A DNA stretch of 64,000 nucleotides from Streptomyces canus (lineage in GTDB: Bacteria; Actinomycetota; Actinomycetes; Streptomycetales; Streptomycetaceae). The notes under the pieces are model-generated. The model saw nothing but the letters and a program-made list of their open reading frames with translations, made no database searches and had not been told where the DNA came from. The stretch spans positions 434,001 through 498,000 of the forward strand of contig NZ_JAUSWW010000001.1 in the NCBI RefSeq assembly GCF_030815415.1, read 5' to 3'. The position numbers and the translations under genes were made by a program. Positions 26,145-34,642 of this stretch are shown piece after piece (the first letter of the stretch is position 1; each line of letters starts with the position of its first letter).

Positions 26145-27203
26145 CTACACCCCCGCGCCGGAACCGATCGCGGAACGGGAGAAGGCGGCCTTCTCGGACG
26201 CTGCGAGCAGGCCTCGGGGCAGCCACTCCATGGCGACCGTGGCGACGGTGGTCTCCCCCTGTGCGGCCGTGATGCGCAGTCTCGTGACGTCCGACGCGGG
26301 CACCGGCGGCTGCAAGTCGGCACACAGCCGCACCGGTTCGTCGAGGTCGGCGAAGGCGGGGCAGTCCATCCGGACGGCGCGCAGCACCGCTCCCGCGGGA
26401 GCATCCCGGCGGTGGAACAGGCGGTGGCCCAGCTGACGGGCGCCTTCCAGGGTGACCATCAGCGGTATGTGGTCTCCGGGGTGATCGAAGAGCACGGCGT
26501 GATGCAGATCGACCAGCAGCCGCCACTCCCCCGCCTCCGTGCGGCCCAGCACACTGTCCTTGGCCCGCAGGCGCCCGACATCGGCCGCCGGCAGGCGAGT
26601 TGCGGCGCCGTGCCCGACGCGGGCGGCCTTGTCACGGCCCTGCTCCTCCGTCCCCCGCCAGCGCAACCGCCGGTAGAGCCGCTCGTCGACGGCGTAGACA
26701 CTCAGCCCGGCCCGGGCGCAGTCACGCCCGGCCACGGACACCACTGCGTCCACCTGCATGCCGAAGTGCCGCGGCGGCCTGTGCGCCACCCACGACCACT
26801 GCACGTCCAGAGTGACGTGCAACGGAGTGTCGCCCACCACAAGGGCCTCGTGGTCGGTGATCTCGAAGTGGGTGTCGCTGCCCACGAAACGGTGCCCCAG
26901 CGGGATCCCGCAGTACTCGTGCGCCAGATAGACCAAGGCCTGGCGCACGGTCTCGGTCAGCAGCAGCGGATCGGACACACCCTGATCGTCGGGGTAGTAC
27001 AGCGCGTGGTCCCGAGGCCACTGGGCTCCCACGAGGAACCGGTCCTTGCCCACTTGCATGGCGTCTGTGATGAAGACCTCCGCGACCGCGGCCCGATGGA
27101 CCAGTTGCCGGGAGACGGGTTGAAGAAACTTCAGAGAGGCATCCGCTACTGCCGTGCCCGGTTCGCCTGGGACCCTGGTCGACAGTTCGTACAACTGGTC
27201 CAT
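26145..27203 (-). CDS. AfsA-family butyrolactone/butenolide hormone synthase
   Basis: A 352-residue protein with two A-factor hotdog repeats. The first carries LVGAQWPRDHALYYPD (about 55-75); the second has VLFDHPGDHIPLMVTLEGARQ (about 240-260), very close to the DHPxDHxPGMxLxEAARQ signature of AfsA/ScbA/MmfL. The family joins a beta-ketoacyl chain from ACP to DHAP to start gamma-butyrolactone or furan hormone synthesis. ATG 27203 has GGGGAGAG upstream. It diverges from a TetR receptor gene with an ARE palindrome between them. The C-terminal tail SEKAAFSRSAIGSGAGV is unremarkable. Confidence 0.9.
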   Translation of the reverse strand: MDQLYELSTRVPGEPGTAVADASLKFLQPVSRQLVHRAAVAEVFITDAMQVGKDRFLVGAQWPRDHALYYPDDQGVSDPLLLTETVRQALVYLAHEYCGIPLGHRFVGSDTHFEITDHEALVVGDTPLHVTLDVQWSWVAHRPPRHFGMQVDAVVSVAGRDCARAGLSVYAVDERLYRRLRWRGTEEQGRDKAARVGHGAATRLPAADVGRLRAKDSVLGRTEAGEWRLLVDLHHAVLFDHPGDHIPLMVTLEGARQLGHRLFHRRDAPAGAVLRAVRMDCPAFADLDEPVRLCADLQPPVPASDVTRLRITAAQGETTVATVAMEWLPRGLLAASEKAAFSRSAIGSGAGV

Positions 27204-27253
27204 GGTCTCTCCCCCATGTGGGTTCGGGAATACCGTGGTGGCGCGATGTGAAA

Positions 27254-27271
27254 ATATACCTTCGCAGAGGT
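27254..27271. promoter_or_regulatory. ARE-type operator, copy 4 (between afsA homologue and TetR)
   Basis: ATACCT-N6-AGGTAT, a perfect palindrome with 6-bp arms, followed by CTT. It lies 51 bp from the afsA-type start and 71 bp from the TetR start, in a 138-bp divergent gap, and can control both genes. Confidence 0.82.
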
Positions 27272-27341
27272 ATCTTGCAAGGGAACCAAGTCGTGCGGGG
27301 CATGCGCACCAGGCACCGCCGAAGGGTACGGAAGAGGAATC

Positions 27342-27971
27342 ATGAGCAAGCAGCTCCGGACAGCCGCCGGCACCAAGGCCTCCCCTCGGGAACTCAAGCA
27401 GGAACGGGCCAGCCAAACCCGCAGGCAGCTCCTCAACGCCGCCTCCACTGCCTTCGCCGAAAAGGGATTCCCCGCCGTCACGCTCCAGGACATCGCCGAC
27501 CTCGCCGAGGTGACCAAGGGGGCCGTCTACTTCCACTTCTTGAACAAAGAGGCCGTGGCCGTCGCGGTCACCGAGGAGTTCTACACACAGCTGCCCGCCA
27601 TCGGCGAAGCGGTCACGGCCAGGCAACTCCCGCCGCTCGACGCGGTCGCCGAGCTCCTTCTGCAGACCGCCATCGCCCTGCGGGACAACCCGGTGATGCA
27701 GGCCGGCGCCCGGCTGCAGATCGAGCGGAACCTCGTCAACGCCGACATGCCTACGCCGTTCAGCGAGTTCACCCAGCTCATCACCGAACTACTCGCACAG
27801 GCCCAGGACGAGGGCACGCTTCGGACCACCACCGACATCACCTCCATGGCCCGGGTCGTCGTCGCCGCGTTCTTCGGCAGCCAGCACATCTCCTGGGTCC
27901 AGCACAACCGTGAAGATCTCACACAGCGCGTACAAGAGATCATCGACGTCATCCTCCCGCACCACACGTGA
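27342..27971 (+). CDS. TetR-family gamma-butyrolactone-type receptor (ArpA/ScbR-like)
   Basis: A 209-residue regulator with a receptor-type HTH: LKQERASQTRRQLLNAASTAFAE ... VTLQDIADLAEVTKGAVYFHFLNKEAVAVAV. The FFGSQHISWVQHN stretch lies in the C-terminal ligand domain. ATG 27342 follows GGAAGAGGAA. It is divergent from the afsA homologue across a perfect ARE palindrome, the arrangement of scbR/scbA and related pairs. This is the best candidate for the true hormone receptor of the locus, with the gene at 23172 as a partner or pseudo-receptor. Confidence 0.9.
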   Translation: MSKQLRTAAGTKASPRELKQERASQTRRQLLNAASTAFAEKGFPAVTLQDIADLAEVTKGAVYFHFLNKEAVAVAVTEEFYTQLPAIGEAVTARQLPPLDAVAELLLQTAIALRDNPVMQAGARLQIERNLVNADMPTPFSEFTQLITELLAQAQDEGTLRTTTDITSMARVVVAAFFGSQHISWVQHNREDLTQRVQEIIDVILPHHT

Positions 27972-28022
27972 CATTCGCGCCCTCCCGGCCACCCACCGCC
28001 ACACAAGAGGAGAGCCCTGCCC

Positions 28023-29036
28023 ATGCCTGCCCTCGCCCTCCCGGTCGTCCCCCTCGGCACCAACGGACCGTCAGTAGGCGCCCAAGGCCTGGGCTGCATG
28101 GGCTTCAGCGAGTTCTACGGCCCCAGCGCACCGGCCCAGGCGCAGGAGACCCTGCAGGCCGCCCTCGAGGCGGGCGTCACCATGTTCGACACCGCCGACC
28201 TGTACGGACACGGCGAGAACGAGGTACTCCTCGGCCCCTTCGTCCGCGCCCACCGCGAACAGGCCTTCCTCGCCACGAAGTTCGGCATCGTGCGTCGGCC
28301 GGGCCAGCGGACCTGGACCCAGGTCCGCGGCGACCGCGCCTACGTCCGACAGTGCGTCGACGCAAGCCTCAAGCGTCTCGGCATCGACACGATCGACCTG
28401 TACTACGCGCACCGTCGCGACCCTTCGGTCCCCCTGGAGGAAACCGTCGGCGCGATGGCGGAGCTCGTCCAGGAGGGCAAGATCCATCACTTGGGGCTCT
28501 GCGAGGTGACCGGTCCCGAACTGCGCGCGGCCCACGCCGTCCACCCGATCACCGCCTTGCAGTCCGAGTGGTCGGTCTTCAGCCGCGACGTCGAGACATC
28601 GGCGGTCCCCACCGCCGCGGAACTCGGCGTGGCGTTCGTCGCGTACTCGCCCCTCGGCCGTGGCCTGCTCACCGGCGCGCTCCCTGACAGCAGCGAACTG
28701 AGCCCGGGCGACGCCCGGTTGACGATGCCCCGGTTCACCGGCGAGGACGCACGCACCAACTACACGCTCCTCGAAACCGTCCGCGCGATCGCCGCGGACC
28801 ACGCCGCAACCCCCGCCCAGATCGCGCTGGCCTGGCTGCACCGACAGTCCCGCGTCCACGGCCTCACCGTCGTGCCCATACCCGGCTCCCGCAGATCCTC
28901 CCGGCTGCGGGAAAACACCTCGGCGACGGCACTCACCCTGTCCGCGGCCGAACTCTCCGCGCTCGAACCACTGGCGGCACAGGTGGCCGGCACCCGCTAC
29001 GCGGACATGAGCACCACCGCGACCGCCCGCGAGTGA
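28023..29036 (+). CDS. Aldo/keto reductase
   Basis: A 337-residue AKR barrel of the YajO/AKR13 kind. It shows FDTADLYGHGENE with the catalytic Asp and Tyr, LATKFGIVR with the lysine, DLYYAHRRDPSVPLEE with the histidine, and the coenzyme motif PIPGSRRSSRLREN. It reduces an aldehyde or ketone with NADPH. GAGGAG lies upstream of ATG 28023. It follows the TetR receptor gene by 51 bp and may be co-transcribed, which would place it under ARE control; a role in hormone or product reduction is inference. Confidence 0.9.
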   Translation: MPALALPVVPLGTNGPSVGAQGLGCMGFSEFYGPSAPAQAQETLQAALEAGVTMFDTADLYGHGENEVLLGPFVRAHREQAFLATKFGIVRRPGQRTWTQVRGDRAYVRQCVDASLKRLGIDTIDLYYAHRRDPSVPLEETVGAMAELVQEGKIHHLGLCEVTGPELRAAHAVHPITALQSEWSVFSRDVETSAVPTAAELGVAFVAYSPLGRGLLTGALPDSSELSPGDARLTMPRFTGEDARTNYTLLETVRAIAADHAATPAQIALAWLHRQSRVHGLTVVPIPGSRRSSRLRENTSATALTLSAAELSALEPLAAQVAGTRYADMSTTATARE

Positions 29037-29096
29037 TCCCCGCAGCCCGACGTCGGCGTGCTGAGCGCCTGCTCCCGACAGGACCGCGCACCAGCG

Positions 29097-29555
29097 TCAC
29101 GCACCCCCACCCGTCGGCGACAGCGCCCCGAGGACTGCCGCAAGACCACTCGGATCGCGGCGTGCGATGTTGTGGCCGACGGGAATCTCATGCACCCGCC
29201 AATCCGAGTCGCGGCGCGGCCGTTCGGCCACGTCCACGAATGGGCTGCCCGGCCACGCCCCACCGCTGATGAACGTGCGGCCGACCGCGTATCCGCCACC
29301 GTCGTGCAGCCTGAGCGACTGAAGGAAGCTCGGCAGCGGGTGCGGGCGCGCACGCGGGTCGATCACGGAAGGGATCGCCACCCAGCAGCCGTCGCCGCGG
29401 GCGCCGGCCATGAACAGGTACCGAAACTGGTCACTGGTCAGCGACCAGCACGAATCACTGGCCACCCGTGGCGGAGACGTGCGAGGCGTCACCGAGGCGG
29501 TGTCCTCCACCAGCCGCATGGCCGCGCCCCGCGCCTCATCGGAGTCGGCCGCCAC
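29097..29555 (-). pseudogene. Alpha/beta-hydrolase-like C-terminal fragment
   Basis: An open minus-strand frame of 152 codons. Its end, WRVHEIPVGHNIARRDPSGLAAVL, looks like the catalytic-histidine region of an alpha/beta hydrolase (xxxGHxxxxDxP). No GxSxG nucleophile elbow and no ribosome binding site are seen, so the N-terminal half appears to be missing. It sits between the aldo/keto reductase and the shikimate dehydrogenase-like gene in an otherwise gene-free 570-bp stretch. The assignment is tentative. Confidence 0.4.
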
Positions 29556-29609
29556 CGGGATGGCGACACGCCCCGGGGTCCCGGCCGGAACGCCCTGCTC
29601 CCGGCTCGC

Positions 29610-30488
29610 CTACGTGTGCGCCTGCGGCGCGGCCGTCAGGTCTGCGAAGTCGGCCAGCATGGCGGACGTGTTCGGCGTGATCCCGGTGAACTCACGGAAG
29701 GAGTACGCCGCTTGGTGCACGAGCATGCCGCCCCCGTGCTGCACCCGGCACCCGTGGATGCGTGCAGCGTGCAGCAGGGGCGTTTCAAGGGGGCGGTACA
29801 CCAGGTCCACGACCCACAGTCCGCCGTGCAGCATGTCGGCCGGCAGCGGAAGGCCCGGATGCGTGGTCATCCCGATCGGTGACGCGTTCACCAGTCCGTC
29901 CGCGTCGGCAAGTTCCGGGCCGAGTGCCTCCAGAGGCACGGCTTTGGCGCGTTCCGCGCCGGACTCCTTGTTCAGCGTCTTGACCAGCGCATGGGCCCGC
30001 TCCGCTACGGCATCCACGATCGAGAGCCGGGCCACGCCCAGATCGAGCAGGGCGTGGGCGACGGCGGAGCCGGCACCCCCGGCGCCGAGTTGCACCACGT
30101 GCCGCAGCGGCGCACCGGGCAACCCCTGCACGAATGCCGCGCGGAATCCGGTGATGTCGGTGTTGTGCCCCATGGCCCGCCCGTCGGAGGTGAACACGAT
30201 GGTGTTGACCGCACCCAGCCGCACCGCGGTCTCCGACAGTTCGTCGAGGTGAGGCACGATGAGCTGCTTGCACGGATGCGTGACATTCAGGCCGTTGAAG
30301 CCGCAGGAGCCGGCGGCCCGGACCAGTCGCCAGGAGTCCTCGGGCCGCATGCCCAGATCGTTCAGGTCCACCAGACGGTAGAGGTGGCGCACGCCTTGGC
30401 GGTCCGCCTCGCGCTCATGGAGCTCGGGGCTGAGCGAGTGGCCGATGCCCGATCCGATGAGACCGACTAGGTACGAGTCCTGGGCCAC
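29610..30488 (-). CDS. Shikimate/quinate 5-dehydrogenase family (AroE/YdiB-like)
   Basis: A 292-residue dehydrogenase. The substrate domain has GSGIGHSLSPELHE and FNGLNVTHPCKQ, where K is the catalytic lysine. The cofactor domain has VQLGAGGAGSAVAHALLDLG, and the C-terminus HGGGMLVHQAAYSF carries the conserved Gln. GTG 30488 has GGAG five bases upstream. In this family it would interconvert 3-dehydroshikimate/shikimate or dehydroquinate/quinate. It faces a TetR gene across a palindromic operator, which suggests inducible use (quinate/shikimate catabolism or a specialised precursor) rather than housekeeping aroE. Confidence 0.88.
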   Translation of the reverse strand: MAQDSYLVGLIGSGIGHSLSPELHEREADRQGVRHLYRLVDLNDLGMRPEDSWRLVRAAGSCGFNGLNVTHPCKQLIVPHLDELSETAVRLGAVNTIVFTSDGRAMGHNTDITGFRAAFVQGLPGAPLRHVVQLGAGGAGSAVAHALLDLGVARLSIVDAVAERAHALVKTLNKESGAERAKAVPLEALGPELADADGLVNASPIGMTTHPGLPLPADMLHGGLWVVDLVYRPLETPLLHAARIHGCRVQHGGGMLVHQAAYSFREFTGITPNTSAMLADFADLTAAPQAHT

Positions 30489-30510
30489 GACAGCTCCACG
30501 AGAGTAATGT

Positions 30511-30524
30511 ACGAACCAGTTCGT
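30511..30524. promoter_or_regulatory. TetR operator between aroE-like and tetR genes
   Basis: ACGAAC-CA-GTTCGT, a 6-2-6 palindrome flanked by T and A, in the short divergent gap, overlapping a TATAAAT sequence. It is the likely binding site of the TetR protein encoded to its right and would control both directions. Confidence 0.75.
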
Positions 30525-30574
30525 TATAAATATCAGCGTGGATGTGTCCCGGGGAACCCTGTGGGGGGACAGAA

Positions 30575-31237
30575 GTGTCGGTTGCCGAGCTGCCAGCATC
30601 CTGCCGAGTCCGCGACGCGGTCCGCACCAGAGCGGACATCCTCGACGCGGCCACTGCGGAGTTCGTGCGGGCCGGGTTCACCGGAGCCCGCATGGACGAC
30701 ATCGCCAACCACACCCGGACCACCAAGCGGATGATCTACTACTACTTCGAGAGCAAGGAGCGGCTGTTCACGGAGGTCCTGAAGCGGGCCTACAGCGAGA
30801 TCCGCAGATCCGAACAAGTCCTGGACCTCAGCGAGTTGGGCCCTGTGGGCGCGATCCGGCGCCTCGCGGACCTGACCTTCGACCATCACGAGGCCCACCC
30901 GGACTTCATCAGGCTCGTCTGCATCGAGAACATCCACGAGGCGGAGCACCTGGTCGGCGCGGCCAAGCAGCTCTCCGCGCTCAACGCACCGGTGCTGGCG
31001 GTCATCGAGCGGATCCTGCTCGCCGGCCGTGAGTGCGGCCTGTTCCGCAGCGACGTGAACGCGGTGAGTCTGCACGCGCTGATCAGTTCGTTCTGCTTCT
31101 TCAGGGTCGCGAACCGGCACACGTTCGCCACCCTGTTCGGGGTCGACCTGCTCGACGCGGGCGACCGTGAACGTCATCGCGCGATGCTCGGCGACATGGT
31201 CGTCGCCTACCTCACAGCCCCAGGTACACCTCCCTGA
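30575..31237 (+). CDS. TetR-family regulator
   Basis: About 220 residues. The N-terminal HTH reads VRTRADILDAATAEFVRAGFTGARMDDIANHTRTTKRMIYYYFESKERLF, followed by a helical ligand domain with a TetR_C-like FFRVANRHTFATLFG segment. GTG 30575 has a GGGGGGAC stretch just upstream; ATG 30542 is an in-frame alternative without a clear ribosome site. It diverges from the shikimate dehydrogenase-like gene and overlaps the 3' end of livF by 26 bp in convergent orientation. It is probably the repressor acting at 30511-30524. Confidence 0.88.
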   Translation: MSVAELPASCRVRDAVRTRADILDAATAEFVRAGFTGARMDDIANHTRTTKRMIYYYFESKERLFTEVLKRAYSEIRRSEQVLDLSELGPVGAIRRLADLTFDHHEAHPDFIRLVCIENIHEAEHLVGAAKQLSALNAPVLAVIERILLAGRECGLFRSDVNAVSLHALISSFCFFRVANRHTFATLFGVDLLDAGDRERHRAMLGDMVVAYLTAPGTPP

Positions 31238-31946
31238 CCCGAGGGTCGTGGCTGAGCTCGGCGGAGGTGCCGTTCATGGCCACCTCGCCGTTCTCCATGA
31301 CCAGGCAGTGGCTGGTGGCACCGAAGGTCAGCTTGGCGTTCTGCTCGACCAGCAGCAGACTCAGCCCCTCCTCACGCAGCTTCAGCAGGACGTCCAAAAT
31401 GCTCCCGACCAGCTTCGGCGACAGCCCCATGGAGGGTTCGTCGAGGACCAGCAACCGGGGGCGGGCCATCAGGGCCCGCCCGATGGCGAGCATCTGCTGC
31501 TGCCCGCCCGAGAGGGCGCCGGCCAGCCGGTCGCCCATCTCGCCGAGCACGGGGAACAACTCGTAGACCTCGTCGAGCTGTTGGCGGCTCTCCTGGTCCC
31601 AGGCCCGTGAGTACGCTCCGAGCAGCAGGTTCTTCCGCACCGGCAGCCCGGGGAAGACGTGCCGCCCCTCGGGAACGTAGCCGATGCCGTGTCGCACCAT
31701 GTCGCGGGCCTTGACCCGGGTCAGGTCCCGCTCCCCCAGGGTGATGCTCCCACCGCTGCGGGGCACGAGCCCCATCAGTGCCTTCAGGGTGGAGGTCTTG
31801 CCGGCTCCGTTGGCGCCGATGATGCCCACGGACTCGCCGGGCGCGACGGTGAACCCGATGGAGCGCACCGCGCAGACACCTCCGTAGTGGACGCTCAGAT
31901 CGCGCACCGTGAGCTTCTCGGCGGTGCGGGTCTCGACGGTCTTCAC
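31212..31946 (-). CDS. livF: ABC transporter ATPase, LivF-like
   Basis: A 244-residue ATPase with Walker A GANGAGKTS, the signature LSGGQQQMLAIGRAL and Walker B LLVLDEPSMGLSP, of the HAAT (LivF) branch. GTG 31946 overlaps the livMG stop by GTGA. It is the last gene of the minus-strand operon. It powers uptake of the ligand bound by the LivK-like lipoprotein; given the catabolic neighbours, an aromatic or keto acid is as likely as a branched-chain amino acid. Confidence 0.92.
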   Translation of the reverse strand: MKTVETRTAEKLTVRDLSVHYGGVCAVRSIGFTVAPGESVGIIGANGAGKTSTLKALMGLVPRSGGSITLGERDLTRVKARDMVRHGIGYVPEGRHVFPGLPVRKNLLLGAYSRAWDQESRQQLDEVYELFPVLGEMGDRLAGALSGGQQQMLAIGRALMARPRLLVLDEPSMGLSPKLVGSILDVLLKLREEGLSLLLVEQNAKLTFGATSHCLVMENGEVAMNGTSAELSHDPRVREVYLGL

Positions 31947-33769
31947 GAGGTGGCCTCCTTCGGCCGGGGGGCCGACTCGGTTGTGTCCCGGCCGAGTTGG
32001 GAAAGCTCGGAGTCGCCCAGATACGCCTCGATGACTTCCGGGGAGGCCACGACCTCGCTCGGTGTCCCCTCGGCGATGACCTTCCCGCTGGAGAGTACGG
32101 TCACCTTCTCGCACAGGGACATCACGAGCCCCATGTTGTGTTCGATGAGCACCACGGTCGTTCCACTGTCTCGGATGGACCGCACGATCCGGATGAGCTG
32201 CTGGACCTCCTCACCGTTCAGACCGGCCGCTGGCTCGTCCAGCAGTAGCAGCCGGGGCCCGGCTGCCATGGCGCGGGCGATCTCGATGCGCCGCTGGATG
32301 CCGTACGGCAGCGAGGTCGGGGCGGCGTCCGCGAAGTCGGCGAGGCCGTAGCGGTCGAGGATCTCTCCGGCCCGTTCGCGCAGTTGCCGTTCGTGGCGGA
32401 TCACGCCGGGCTGCCACACCGCGTACTGCCACATGGCGTGGGTGTGGGTGCGGTCCAGGGCGACGAGGATGTTCTCACGGACCGTCAACTGGCCGAACAG
32501 ACGCAGGTTCTGGAAGGTGCGAGCCATGCCCGCGAGAGAGAGGCGATAGGTGCGGGCCGTCGTGATGCCCGCACCCGCGAAGCTCACGTCGCCCGCCGTG
32601 GCACGGTAGAAGCCGCTGATGACGTTGAACAGGGTCGTCTTTCCTGAGCCGTTGGGCCCGACGATGCCGCGAATCTCGCCCGCTTCCACGTGCAGTGAGA
32701 CGCCGTCCAGTGCACGCAGGCCACGGAAGTCCTTGCTGACCGCATCGATCGTCAACAGCTTTTCCGGATGCGGAGGTTGAGGCGTGGGGTCGTACGGGAC
32801 GAACGGTCGTAGCTCCGCGCGCGCCACGCTGCGGCCGCGTCGGCGTTCATACAGGTCGCGCAGCCTGACGGGCACGCCTGCCAGTCCGGTCGGCGCGAAG
32901 ACGACCATGAGGACCACAACGACGCCGTAGCCGAGCTGGGCGTACGTCGAGAAGTCCGAGAGCCACTCCCGGATGAGCGTGAGCCCGATCGCGCCCACCA
33001 CACAGCCGACCAGGGAGCGCCGGCCGCCGATGATGACCATGGCCAGCAGGATGAACATGTTGCCGATGGAGAAGGTCTCGGGGGCGACGTAGCGGATGAG
33101 TCCGGCGTAAAGGACCCCGGCGGCCCCGCCGTACAGGCTGGCCAGCAGGAACGCCGTCATCCTCAGCAGCGGGATCTCCGCGCCCATCGCCCCGGCGGCG
33201 AGGGCGTCGTCGCGCATCGCGCGCAGGCGGCGGCCGAGCGAGGTGTGGACGACGAAGAGACCGAAGACGAGCCCGGCCCCGAACACGACGGCTTCCAGGT
33301 AGTAGTAGAGGTACTCGCTGGAGAGGTCGATGCCGGGCAGGGACGGCACCGGAACTCCGGAGATGCCGTCCGCACCGCCGCTGATGTCCGCGTTGGTGAT
33401 CCAGTTGATGAAGCCGAGCGCCAGGCCGAGGGTGACGATGCCCAGGTAGTGGGACTGCATGCGCAGGGCGGGGATGCCGACCAGCAGCCCGGCGGCGACC
33501 GTGGCGAACACCGCGAGGACGGAGGCCGCCCAGAAGCCATAGCCATTGTGGGTCGTGAGGATCGCGACCACATACGCGCCGACGCCGAAGAAGGCGACCT
33601 GGGCGAGGTTGATCTGGCCGGAGACGCCCATGGCCAAACCCATGCCGAGCGCGAGCAGGGCGTAGATGAGGGCGATGTCGACGACATGGATGCTGTAGCC
33701 GCCCAGACCGTAGGGCAGGGCCCAGGCCGCGACCAGTACCGCGCCCACGATGGCGATTCGGGACTTCAC
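31943..33769 (-). CDS. livM: ABC transporter permease-ATPase fusion, LivM-LivG
   Basis: A 608-residue fusion. Residues 1 to about 310 form the LivM permease (multiple hydrophobic helices, the IPALRMQSHYLGIVTLGLAL loop region). From about 340 on it is a LivG ATPase with Walker A GPNGSGKTTLFNV, signature LPYGIQRRIEIARAM and Walker B LLLLDEPAAGLNG. GTG 33769 overlaps the livH stop by GTGA. Fusion of these two subunits is a known variant; it fixes their stoichiometry and leaves LivF as the only free ATPase. Confidence 0.92.
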   Translation of the reverse strand: MKSRIAIVGAVLVAAWALPYGLGGYSIHVVDIALIYALLALGMGLAMGVSGQINLAQVAFFGVGAYVVAILTTHNGYGFWAASVLAVFATVAAGLLVGIPALRMQSHYLGIVTLGLALGFINWITNADISGGADGISGVPVPSLPGIDLSSEYLYYYLEAVVFGAGLVFGLFVVHTSLGRRLRAMRDDALAAGAMGAEIPLLRMTAFLLASLYGGAAGVLYAGLIRYVAPETFSIGNMFILLAMVIIGGRRSLVGCVVGAIGLTLIREWLSDFSTYAQLGYGVVVVLMVVFAPTGLAGVPVRLRDLYERRRGRSVARAELRPFVPYDPTPQPPHPEKLLTIDAVSKDFRGLRALDGVSLHVEAGEIRGIVGPNGSGKTTLFNVISGFYRATAGDVSFAGAGITTARTYRLSLAGMARTFQNLRLFGQLTVRENILVALDRTHTHAMWQYAVWQPGVIRHERQLRERAGEILDRYGLADFADAAPTSLPYGIQRRIEIARAMAAGPRLLLLDEPAAGLNGEEVQQLIRIVRSIRDSGTTVVLIEHNMGLVMSLCEKVTVLSSGKVIAEGTPSEVVASPEVIEAYLGDSELSQLGRDTTESAPRPKEATS

Positions 33770-34635
33770 GCGCGGCTCACCGTCCTCTCGCCGAAGATGC
33801 CCGTCGGGCGGATCATGATCGCCGCGGTGAAGACGAGGAAGGTCACCAGGACCGAGTAGCCCTGGAAGTGGCCCGCGGCGTACGAGTCGAGGACACCGAT
33901 GGCGACACCGCCGACCACGGCGCCGGGGATGGAGCCGAAGCCGCCGAGCATGGCCGCGGCGAAGCCCTTGATGCCCAGGGCACCGCCGAGCGAGGCGTCG
34001 ACGTAGAGCATGGGACCGACCAGGCCGCCGGCGAGAGCGGCGAGGCCCGCGCCGATGGCGAAGGCCAGGGCGTTGCTGCGGCCGACGTCGATGCCGACGG
34101 CGGTGGCCGCTTCGTGGTCCATGGCCACCGCCTGCATGGCGGCCCCGCGTTTGGTGCGGGAGAGGAAGAAGGCGAGAGCGACGACCGCGATCGCAGTGAC
34201 GCCCATGACCAGGAGGTCGTACGTCCGCACGCGGACCCCGAAGATGTCCAGCGGGGCGGCACGCAGCGGGGACGGTACCGCGCGGCCGGTCGTCCCCCAG
34301 ATGAGGATGGCCACGGCCTGCAGGACGATGCCGAAGCCGATCGTGCCGATCAGCATCAGGTCGAAGTCCTTGTTCTCCAGCGGCCGCAGTGCGCGTTCGA
34401 TGACCAGGCCGATCGCCCCGGTGATCACGATGGCCGCCGCCATGGCCACGACGAAGGGGAGGTGGGCGGTGAGGTAGAAGGTGGAGGCGGCGTACGCGCC
34501 GATCATCGCGATGTCCGCGTGGGCGAAGTTGACCAGTCCCATGGTGCGATACACCAGGGAGAAGCCCATCGCGACCAGGGCGTAGACGGCCCCGAGGCTG
34601 AGGCCGCCGACAAGGGTCTGGAAGGTTTCCTGCAC
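33766..34635 (-). CDS. livH: ABC transporter permease, LivH-like
   Basis: A 289-residue membrane permease with the LivH features GLSLGAVYALVAMGFSLVY at the N-terminus, MGLVNFAHADIAMIGAY, and FAAAMLGGFGSIPGAVVGG near the C-terminus. GTG 34635 lies seven bases after the LivK stop. The frame continues upstream into the LivK gene region but shows no coding sense there. It pairs with LivM as the transmembrane channel. Confidence 0.9.
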   Translation of the reverse strand: MQETFQTLVGGLSLGAVYALVAMGFSLVYRTMGLVNFAHADIAMIGAYAASTFYLTAHLPFVVAMAAAIVITGAIGLVIERALRPLENKDFDLMLIGTIGFGIVLQAVAILIWGTTGRAVPSPLRAAPLDIFGVRVRTYDLLVMGVTAIAVVALAFFLSRTKRGAAMQAVAMDHEAATAVGIDVGRSNALAFAIGAGLAALAGGLVGPMLYVDASLGGALGIKGFAAAMLGGFGSIPGAVVGGVAIGVLDSYAAGHFQGYSVLVTFLVFTAAIMIRPTGIFGERTVSRA

Positions 34636-34642
34636 GTCCGTC

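Noticed and set aside
25842..27251. Plus-strand frame of 469 codons over the afsA homologue
   Set aside because: Beyond its first dozen codons it is the antisense of the AfsA-family gene, whose hotdog motifs are on the minus strand.
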